Assembly: GCF_001425705.1 (NCBI RefSeq)
Contig: NZ_LMDC01000027.1
Location: forward strand, 3,515-67,514
DNA: 64,000 bases
Reading direction: 5' to 3'
Origin: Pelomonas sp. Root1217
Lineage (GTDB): Bacteria; Pseudomonadota; Gammaproteobacteria; Burkholderiales; Burkholderiaceae_C
How positions within the stretch are numbered: position 1 is the stretch's first letter; every line of letters begins with the position of its first letter. The notes beneath the pieces are model-generated. The model was not told where the DNA came from. It worked only from the letters and a program-made list of their open reading frames with translations, and searched no databases. Shown here one piece after another: positions 58,082 to 64,000 of the stretch. The position numbers were made by a program, and so were the translations under genes.

Positions 58082-58734
58082 GAAAGCACCAGCCCATGAA
58101 TCAGCCGGGCCCAGCCGTCGAGCATGACGAACAGCAGCAGCTTGAATGGCAGCGAAATGGTGGTCGGCGAGATCATCGACATGCCCAGCGCCAGCAGCAC
58201 CGTCGCCACGATCAGATCGACCACGACAAACACCAGGTAGAGGACAAAACCGATCTGGAAGGCCCGCGTCAGCTCGCTGAGCGTGAAGCTGGGCACCATC
58301 ACCAGAAAGTCGTCGGCCTGCAGCCTGTCGGCCTGTTCCTTGGGCCAGATGGCGGCGGCCGACTTCAGGAAAAACTGGCGCTCACGCTCATGCGTGTGCT
58401 TTTGCAGGAAGGCCTTGAGCGGCGCCTTGCCGGCGTCCAGCACCGTCACCACGTCGCTCCAGCCCTCGCTCCTGGCACCGGCCTGGCGATGTCGCAGCGC
58501 GTCGGCCACTTCCATGCCCACCGGCGCCATGATGTAGACCGACAGGATGATGGCGATGCCGTTGAGCACCATGTTCGGCGGCGTCTGCTGCAGTCCGAGC
58601 GCGGTGCGCAGCAATCCAAAGACGATGACCAGCTTGGTATAGCTTGTCACCATCATCGCGACGAAGGGCGCCACCCCGAAGGCGAGGATCAGCGCCACGA
58701 GCGTCATCGGCTCGGGCATGCCGGAAGTGTTCAT
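58072..58734 (-). CDS. sctR: Type III secretion export apparatus protein SctR
   Basis: A 220-residue inner-membrane protein of the FliP/YscR/HrcR family. It starts at the ATG in MNTSGMPEPMTLVALILAF and shows TSYTKLVIVFGLLRTALGLQQTPPNMVLNGIAI, the FLVMVPSFTLSELTRAFQIGF block and a C-terminal DGW segment. It forms the core of the export gate with SctS and SctT. The start beyond this ATG is coded by the inverted repeat upstream and is spurious. It is the last gene of a leftward sctQ-sctR unit, unlike the usual R-S-T order. Confidence 0.92.
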   Translation of the reverse strand: MNTSGMPEPMTLVALILAFGVAPFVAMMVTSYTKLVIVFGLLRTALGLQQTPPNMVLNGIAIILSVYIMAPVGMEVADALRHRQAGARSEGWSDVVTVLDAGKAPLKAFLQKHTHERERQFFLKSAAAIWPKEQADRLQADDFLVMVPSFTLSELTRAFQIGFVLYLVFVVVDLIVATVLLALGMSMISPTTISLPFKLLLFVMLDGWARLIHGLVLSYR

Positions 58735-58791
58735 CTCAGTTGTCCATTCCGCGTTCGCGGTGCACGCGACGCATGAAACGAATGCGGAAAT

Positions 58792-58867
58792 GCAACCACA
58801 GAGGCACGGAGGCACAGAGGCCGCACAGAGAACGAATTTCTCTGTGCCTCTGTGCCTCTGTGGTTGC
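58792..58867. repeat. Long inverted repeat between sctQ and sctR
   Basis: Two 28-base arms (58792-58819 and 58840-58867) pair with a single G-T wobble around a 20-base loop. Each arm is built from short CAGAGGCA-like units, so a second, inner hairpin (9-bp arms at ~58823-58847) can form instead. It lies in the 142-base gap between sctQ and sctR. Similar CTCTGTGCCTCTGTGG elements recur between genes in many bacterial genomes (from memory). There is no T-run on either side. Confidence 0.85.
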
Positions 58868-58876
58868 CTTTGAATT

Positions 58877-59953
58877 TCACTTCAGCTCTGTGGGCGCGAA
58901 CTCGGAGACGCGCACGCCCAGGCGTTCGCCCACCGCCACCAGGAAGCCTTTGCCCAGCACGTTGCCATGGGCCAGGATGCGAACCGGGCTGCGGTTCAGC
59001 GGCTGCGTGAGGTCGAACACATGGCCGGGGCCGATGTTGCGCAGCTCGCCGAGCGACAGGCTCAGATGACCCACCTCGAAGCGCAGCGCCACTTCCAGCG
59101 CATCGAGCCGATCCAGCGGCAGACCCGTCGCGTCATCGCCCTCAGAGGCGGGGGCAAGTTCATCTCGGTTCATCGGAAGGTCTTTCCATTGCGTGACGGT
59201 GATGCGCGAGCCCTCGGCCCGCGCGATGAGCTGCCGGCCTGCAGAGCCACCCAGTTCGGCCTGCACGACCAGGCCTGCGCCAGCAGCGGTCCAGTGTTCG
59301 ACACTGACGATGTCGCCCGGCCGGATGCCGCGCACTTCGGCCAGGCTCAGCACGCTGTCACCGATGCGGAATGCCAGCGGCACGCGCAGGCCGTCGAAGC
59401 CGCTGCCGACGGGGCCGGCTGAGGCGGCGGGCAAGGGCAGTACCAATTTGTCGAGCGCCGACGGGTCACGGAACAGCACGAAGCCCTGCCAGGGCCAGGC
59501 CTGGCCGTCGGCGGCCACGGTGAAGCGGGCAGCGGCTTCCAGCGGCGTCAGTGAGTCGACGTCTTCATCGGGCTCACCTGGCGACCATTCGAAATGCAGG
59601 CGCAGGGCCGCCTCCAGTGCAGCGATGACGGGCTGCAGCGCGTCGGCCAGCAGCACATAGCGCAACTCAACCGGCAGCAGGGCGTGGCTGCGCTCCTGCA
59701 GCAGTGCCGCCTGCGCGGCAAGGTCCAGCGCCAGCCAGCCCGTGTGTGGGCCGATGCGAAATCGATAACGCCAGAAATCAGCGACATCCGGGGTGCCGCC
59801 GAAGCGCCACTGCAGGCGATGCTTCTCGCCCAGCAGCATCAGTTCGATGGCAGGCGAACGGCGGTCGTAGAGGCGGTTGAGGGCTTGGCAGGCGGGCGCC
59901 GGCAAGCGCGTCAACGCGCTCACCTCGCTCAGATCGATCACGGCGGTAGGCAT
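58877..59953 (-). CDS. sctQ: Type III secretion sorting-platform protein SctQ
   Basis: A 358-residue cytoplasmic protein of the YscQ/HrcQ/FliN group. The C-terminal ~75 residues are a SpoA domain (ALEVALRFEVGHLSLSLGELRNIGPGHVFDL, ending GERLGVRVSEF). A second, more divergent SpoA-like segment (LAFRIGDSVLSLAEVRGIRPGDIVSVE) lies near residue 205-235. The ATG at 59953 gives MPTAVIDLSEV. It is the first gene of the leftward unit and divergent from sctV, sharing the promoter region that holds the two dyads. Confidence 0.87.
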   Translation of the reverse strand: MPTAVIDLSEVSALTRLPAPACQALNRLYDRRSPAIELMLLGEKHRLQWRFGGTPDVADFWRYRFRIGPHTGWLALDLAAQAALLQERSHALLPVELRYVLLADALQPVIAALEAALRLHFEWSPGEPDEDVDSLTPLEAAARFTVAADGQAWPWQGFVLFRDPSALDKLVLPLPAASAGPVGSGFDGLRVPLAFRIGDSVLSLAEVRGIRPGDIVSVEHWTAAGAGLVVQAELGGSAGRQLIARAEGSRITVTQWKDLPMNRDELAPASEGDDATGLPLDRLDALEVALRFEVGHLSLSLGELRNIGPGHVFDLTQPLNRSPVRILAHGNVLGKGFLVAVGERLGVRVSEFAPTELK

Positions 59954-59994
59954 CAACACGCGGCGAGCGTAGCCATCCGCGGGGCTGGGAGGAA

Positions 59995-60010
59995 CTACGT
60001 GAATTCGTAG
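59995..60010. promoter_or_regulatory. CTACG-N6-CGTAG dyad, copy 1
   Basis: CTACGTGAATTCGTAG is an exact inverted repeat of CTACG around six bases. It lies in the 131-base gap between the divergent sctQ and sctV genes. Copy 2 has the same arms and spacing 38 bases away. Confidence 0.6.
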
Positions 60011-60032
60011 CACCGCGTGCAAAGGCGGGGCG

Positions 60033-60048
60033 CTACGGGGACTCGTAG
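60033..60048. promoter_or_regulatory. CTACG-N6-CGTAG dyad, copy 2
   Basis: CTACGGGGACTCGTAG repeats the arms and 6-base spacing of copy 1 with an unrelated centre, which points to binding by one dimeric regulator. It is 37 bases upstream of the sctV ATG. Confidence 0.6.
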
Positions 60049-60084
60049 TGGTGCGTAAAAAAGTCACGCCATAGAGTGCTTCGC

Positions 60085-62199
60085 ATGGCCGACCCCGCAC
60101 CGAATGCACTGCAAAGACACCTGCCGCAACGCAGCGGGTTGAAAGATCTGCTTGCCAGCGCGGGCCGCCACAACGACCTGTTGCTGGCCGGCATGCTGGT
60201 GGCCATCGTCGCGCTGTTCGTGCTGCCGCTGCCCACGCCGCTGCTGGACTTCCTGATCGCTGCCAACCTGTCGATGAGCCTGACCCTGCTCATCGTGGCG
60301 ATGTATGTGCCGTCGGCGCTGTCGCTGTCCACCTTCCCGTCACTGCTGCTGTTCACGACGCTGTTCCGGCTGGCGTTGAACATCGCGTCGACCAAGCTGA
60401 TCCTGCTGCACGCCAATGCGGGTCACATCATCGACACCTTCGGCAAGCTGATCGTCGGCAACAACGTCGTGGTCGGCGGCGTGGTCTTCCTGATCATCGC
60501 CATCGTGCAGTTCATCGTCGTCGCCAAAGGCTCCGAACGCGTGGCCGAGGTGGCGGCGCGCTTCGCGCTGGACGCCATGCCCGGCAAGCAGATGAGCATC
60601 GACGCCGACGTGCGCGCCGGCGTGCTGTCGTCGGTGCAGGCGCAAAAGCGCCGCCAGCAGCTGGAGCAGGAATGCTCGTTGCACGGCGCAATGGACGGCG
60701 CGATGAAGTTCGTCAAGGGCGACGCCATCGCCGGCATCGTCATCGCGCTGGTCAACATCCTCGCCGGCCTGGCCATCGGCACGCTGATGCATGACATGAG
60801 CATCGGCGGCGCGCTGCAGCGCTACGCCATCCTCACCGTGGGTGACGGCATGGTGTCGCAGATCCCGTCGCTGCTGGTGTCCATCGCCTCGGGCGTGGTC
60901 ATCACCCGCGTGTCGGCCGACGGCGAGCCGCACAGCGATCAATTGGCCAGCCAGATCGCCCGCCAGTTGATGGCCCATCCCCGTGCGCTGGTGATCGCGG
61001 GCCTGGCCACCGCCAGCTTCCTGCTGGTGCCCGGCTTTCCGAAATGGGTGTTCGGCACGCTGGCGCTCGTGGTGCTCGGTGCCGGGCTGCTGACGCGCCG
61101 GTTGCTCGACAGCCGCCGCACGCCGGCCTGGATGTCCTACCGCGACGCGGACGATGACGGTGGGGGCGTGGTTCAGGGCGCCATCGCCGCGCCGCTGGAG
61201 CTGCGCCTGTCCACCGGCCTGCGCGGGCGCCTGGACCGCCCCGCGCTGGATCTGCGCATGGCCGCGGCCAAGGCCCGCGTCGAGAGCGACCTGGGGCCGG
61301 TGTTCCCGCGCGTGCAGGTCGGCTGGGGCAGCGGCCTGGGCGACAACCAGTACCAGGTGCTGGTGCAGGACGTGGTGGTGTCGCAGGGCGCGCTGCGGCC
61401 GGGCAGCTGGCTGCTCGACGCGGCTGATGCCGTCACGCCGCCAGCGGGCGCCGAGGTGGCGGAGCCCTTCGGTCCTTTCTCGCGGGTCGTGTGGGTCGAT
61501 GCCGCGCCAGCTGCGGGCCGTGGATGGACTTGCGAGGAGGTCCTGGGCCTGCATGTGGACCATGCGGTGCGCCGCCACATCGCCCAGCTGATCGGCCTGC
61601 AGGAGGTGCAGCGCCTGCTGCACGCGGCGCAACGCGAGGTGCCCGAGCTGGCGGCGGAGGTGGCCCGGGCCGTCCCGCTGCAGCGTCTGGCCGAGGTGCT
61701 GCGCCGGCTGCTGCAGGAGAACGTGCCCATCCGCAACCTGCATGCCATCTTCGAGAGCCTGGCGATCTGGGCGCCGACCGAGCCCGACGTCGTCGCGCTG
61801 ACGGAGCTGGTGCGCATCGATCTCGGCCGCTTCATCACCAGCCGCCATGTCGGCGCACGGCGCGAGTTGCATGCCATCCTGTTCGAGTCCAGCCTGATCG
61901 ACCGCGTGAAGGCCGCCATCGAGCGCTCGCCGCGCGGCAACCTGTTGCTGCTCGACCCCGCGGTGGCGCAGGACGTGCGCGAGCAGGTGCGCCGCATCCT
62001 CGGTGGCGCCCAGCAGCGCGTGGTGGCCATCGTGTCGTCCGACACGCGGCGCTACATCAAGACGCTGATCGAGCCGGTGGCGCCGCAGCTGGCGGTGCTG
62101 TCCTACCAGGAGGTCGACGAGGACGTCGCGCTGCAACCGGTCGGCTGGGTCAGCAACCCGCAGCCCCAGGCCCTGCCTCCGATCGCGGAGGCGGCATGA
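60085..62199 (+). CDS. sctV: Type III secretion export gate protein SctV
   Basis: A 704-residue FlhA/YscV/HrcV-family protein. Residues ~1-340 hold about eight membrane segments with PLPTPLLDFLIAANLSMSL, FPSLLLFTTLFRLALN and the FHIPEP-region equivalent RFALDAMPGKQMSIDADV. Residues ~365-704 are the cytoplasmic ring domain that receives substrates (LLQENVPIRNLHAIFESL, ARRELHAILFE). The ATG at 60085 is taken; a GTG at 60076 is three codons upstream. It heads the rightward sctV-sctS-sctC unit. Confidence 0.94.
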   Translation: MADPAPNALQRHLPQRSGLKDLLASAGRHNDLLLAGMLVAIVALFVLPLPTPLLDFLIAANLSMSLTLLIVAMYVPSALSLSTFPSLLLFTTLFRLALNIASTKLILLHANAGHIIDTFGKLIVGNNVVVGGVVFLIIAIVQFIVVAKGSERVAEVAARFALDAMPGKQMSIDADVRAGVLSSVQAQKRRQQLEQECSLHGAMDGAMKFVKGDAIAGIVIALVNILAGLAIGTLMHDMSIGGALQRYAILTVGDGMVSQIPSLLVSIASGVVITRVSADGEPHSDQLASQIARQLMAHPRALVIAGLATASFLLVPGFPKWVFGTLALVVLGAGLLTRRLLDSRRTPAWMSYRDADDDGGGVVQGAIAAPLELRLSTGLRGRLDRPALDLRMAAAKARVESDLGPVFPRVQVGWGSGLGDNQYQVLVQDVVVSQGALRPGSWLLDAADAVTPPAGAEVAEPFGPFSRVVWVDAAPAAGRGWTCEEVLGLHVDHAVRRHIAQLIGLQEVQRLLHAAQREVPELAAEVARAVPLQRLAEVLRRLLQENVPIRNLHAIFESLAIWAPTEPDVVALTELVRIDLGRFITSRHVGARRELHAILFESSLIDRVKAAIERSPRGNLLLLDPAVAQDVREQVRRILGGAQQRVVAIVSSDTRRYIKTLIEPVAPQLAVLSYQEVDEDVALQPVGWVSNPQPQALPPIAEAA

Positions 62200-62462
62200 C
62201 ACCGCAGAACATCCTCGACATCACGCGCGAAGGACTGTTGATCGTGCTGATGGTCTCGCTGCCCATGGTGCTGGTGTCCACGCTGACCTCGCTGGTGGTG
62301 GCCGTGCTGCAGGCGGTCACGCAGATCCAGGACCAGAGCATCGGCCAGTCGGTGCGGCTCATCGTGGTGCTGATCGCCCTGGTGGTGACTGCCGGCTGGC
62401 TCGGCCGCGATGTGTTGCGCTTCGCCGAGCGCGCTTTCCAAACCCTGGCTTCCTTGAGCTGA
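62196..62462 (+). CDS. sctS: Type III secretion export apparatus protein SctS
   Basis: An 88-residue protein with two membrane helices of the FliQ/YscS/HrcS family: REGLLIVLMVSLPMVLVSTLTSLVVAVLQA and VTQIQDQSI. It builds the export gate with SctR and SctT. It overlaps sctV by four bases (ATGA), and sctC starts on its stop codon (TGATG). Its usual partner genes sctR and sctT are not next to it. Confidence 0.92.
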   Translation: MTPQNILDITREGLLIVLMVSLPMVLVSTLTSLVVAVLQAVTQIQDQSIGQSVRLIVVLIALVVTAGWLGRDVLRFAERAFQTLASLS

Positions 62463-64000
62463 TGCTGCGCTCCGTCTACCTCCTCTTTTGCGCTGGCCTG
62501 GTCGCGGCGCTGCTGGCCAGCCCCGCCACGGCAGCCGACCTGCCGCGCAACGGCCGGCCCTTTCGCATGGAAGCCAACGAGAAGCCGGTGGGCGACTTCC
62601 TGCGCGAGCTGGCGGCGTCGCAGGGCGTCACGGCGGTCATCGACGGGAAGGTCAGCGGCACCATCAGCGGGCGCTTCGCCATCACCGGTGCGCAGCCCGG
62701 CGCGGTGCAGATGGTGCTGAGCAACATCTGCGCGGCCAACGGGCTGACCTGGTATTACGACGGCGCCTTCCTGTTCATCGACCCGGCCGCCGACACGCGC
62801 AGCGAGGTGTTCACCATCGCCGGCAAGAACGCGCCGCGCATCGCCGACACGCTGGCCCGGCTCAAGATTGCCGACGCCCGCTATCCGCTGCAGATCAGCG
62901 AGGCCGATGGCAACGTCTATGTCTCGGGCCCCAAGCGCTATGTGGAGCTGGTGCGCCAGACGGTGCGGCTGATCGACCAGCGCGCGGCGCGCGACGACCG
63001 TGCCGAGGTGCAGGTGTTCCCGCTGCGCTATGCCTGGGCCGCCGATTTCAAGATCAACCGCGCCGGCAAGCAGGTGTCCATCCCCGGCGTGGCGGCGGTG
63101 CTGCGCAATCTCTACGGCCGTACCGGGGGCGGGCGGGCATCGGCCCCTTCGGCCGTGACAGGGCCGGTGCGGCGTACCAAGCTCGGCGTCAGCGCCGGCG
63201 CCGGCTCCGGCGTCGCCAAGTTGTCCAGCGAAGGGAGCAGCGCCTCTGAAGACGATAGCGACGGCGGCGCCGAGTTCTCCAGCGGCGAACTGCCGCAGTT
63301 CCAGCCCGACACACGGCTCAATGCGGTGCTGGTGCGCGACACGCCCGAGCGCATGGCGCGCTACGAGAAGCTCATCCAGACCATGGACGTGCGGCCGCGC
63401 CTGATCGAGATCGAGGTCACGATCATGGACATCAGCACCAACACGCTGGACAGCCTGGGCGTGGACTGGCGGCTGCACGCCCGCCACGGCGACCTGCAGA
63501 TCGGCCGCGGCAACCTGCCGCCGCTGACCTTCGGCAACGCCAACTCCGAGGCCGGCCAGGTCGTCACCGTCAACCCGCAGGGCAACCCCAGCACGCCGCT
63601 GGGTGCGCTGTTCACCGCTTCGATCGGCAACGACCTGCGCAACTACCTGCTGACCCGCGTCAGCGCGCTGGCCCAGAAGGGCAATGCCAACTTCATTGCG
63701 CGGCCCAAGGTGCTGACGCTGGACAACAACGAGGCGGTGCTGGAGAACCTCAGCGAGTTCTACGTGCGGGTCGACGGTTTCCAGGATTCGAGCCTGTACA
63801 GCGTCACGGCCGGCACCGCGGTGCGCGTGACTCCCTTGATCGTCGACGACAAGGAGGGCCGCGGCGTGCTGATGTCCATCGACATCGAGGACGGCGACGT
63901 CAGCAGCACCACCGTCGACCGCATCCCCGTCGTGCGGCGGCGCACCGTGAACACCCAGGCGCTGGTGGACGAAGGCACGAGCCTGCTGATCGCCGGCTAC
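62462..64000 (+). CDS. sctC: Type III secretion secretin SctC (runs off right edge)
   Basis: The visible 513 residues start with a Sec signal (MLRSVYLLFCAGLVAALLASPATAA). N-terminal ring domains (FRMEANEKPVGDFLRELAASQGV; LNAVLVRDTPERMARYEKLI) follow, with a glycine/serine-rich insert at ~residues 220-270. The first part of the secretin beta-barrel domain is present (IEIEVTIMDISTNTLDSLGVDW, ANFIARPKVLTLDNNEA). It would form the outer-membrane ring of the injectisome (HrcC/YscC). The end of the gene is outside the window. Confidence 0.93.
   Translation, partial: MLRSVYLLFCAGLVAALLASPATAADLPRNGRPFRMEANEKPVGDFLRELAASQGVTAVIDGKVSGTISGRFAITGAQPGAVQMVLSNICAANGLTWYYDGAFLFIDPAADTRSEVFTIAGKNAPRIADTLARLKIADARYPLQISEADGNVYVSGPKRYVELVRQTVRLIDQRAARDDRAEVQVFPLRYAWAADFKINRAGKQVSIPGVAAVLRNLYGRTGGGRASAPSAVTGPVRRTKLGVSAGAGSGVAKLSSEGSSASEDDSDGGAEFSSGELPQFQPDTRLNAVLVRDTPERMARYEKLIQTMDVRPRLIEIEVTIMDISTNTLDSLGVDWRLHARHGDLQIGRGNLPPLTFGNANSEAGQVVTVNPQGNPSTPLGALFTASIGNDLRNYLLTRVSALAQKGNANFIARPKVLTLDNNEAVLENLSEFYVRVDGFQDSSLYSVTAGTAVRVTPLIVDDKEGRGVLMSIDIEDGDVSSTTVDRIPVVRRRTVNTQALVDEGTSLLIAGY

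Noticed and set aside
58735-58815. N-terminal extension of sctR through the inverted repeat
   Set aside because: The added residues are cysteine-rich repeat-coded sequence absent from SctR proteins; the ATG at 58734 fits the family.
59954-60084. PIP box or hrp-box style promoter in the secretion intergenic region
   Set aside because: The TTCG elements present are not at the required spacing and no GGAAC...CCAC-type box was found.

Overview
The window looks like a chromosomal segment from a high-GC Burkholderiales bacterium, most likely of the Roseateles/Mitsuaria/Pelomonas kind. This is judged from gene families, codon use and tight operons with ATGA/TGATG junctions; no rRNA or other marker gene is present to prove it. 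Coding density is very high, and I saw no tRNA, rRNA, CRISPR array, insertion sequence or phage gene. Both edges cut a gene: a xylulokinase on the left and a type III secretin on the right.

Layout. (1) 1-5.6 kb: sugar catabolism on the minus strand, with a ROK regulator coupled to xylulokinase, a DUF1080 secreted protein, and an operon for the non-phosphorylative L-fuconate pathway (SDR dehydrogenase, FAH-type hydrolase, L-fuconate dehydratase) that ends in a good terminator. Similar TTGG-N5-CCAA dyads lie in front of the ROK gene and the fuconate operon. (2) 5.7-7.1 kb: a membrane diguanylate cyclase. (3) 7.1-16.7 kb: a compact minus-strand cluster of GntR/UTRA regulator, AprA-like flavoprotein, AprB-like ferredoxin, HEAT-repeat protein, 7Fe ferredoxin, a sulfonate-type ABC importer whose binding protein carries a C-terminal NosL-like domain, DUF971 protein, ferredoxin-NADP reductase and a YeiH-type sulfate exporter. 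I do not recognise this as a described pathway; it is the best candidate for a new system. (4) 17.0-24.9 kb: one signalling operon of TonB receptor, YfiR-like periplasmic protein, hybrid histidine kinase and REC-GAF-GGDEF-EAL regulator. (5) 25.1-32.3 kb: three more kinases, including a beta-propeller sensor kinase coupled to an unusual NarL-type regulator fused to a hybrid kinase.

(6) 32.4-53.5 kb: a polysaccharide utilisation region. It holds a sugar MFS transporter, a LacI regulator, GH105, DUF2264 and DUF4861 proteins, two large TonB receptors, a BNR_4 beta-propeller enzyme, a GH35 and a GH2 beta-galactosidase and a hexuronate-type MFS transporter. Four LacI-like operators (16-mers close to ATGGTAACGTTACCAT) flank the regulator/GH105 divergent promoter and the first receptor promoter. 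(7) 53.6-58.1 kb: a rhamnose-type ABC importer (SBP, double ATPase, two permeases). Together regions 6 and 7 would bind, import and cut a glycan containing galactose, uronic acid and rhamnose; arabinogalactan side chains capped with Rha-GlcA fit best (inference). (8) 58.1-64 kb: part of a type III secretion system in two divergent units (sctQ-sctR leftward; sctV-sctS-sctC rightward). The divergent promoter carries two copies of CTACG-N6-CGTAG, and a long inverted repeat separates sctQ from sctR.

The mix of plant-type glycan degradation, rich c-di-GMP/two-component signalling and a type III system suggests a plant-, alga- or host-associated lifestyle.
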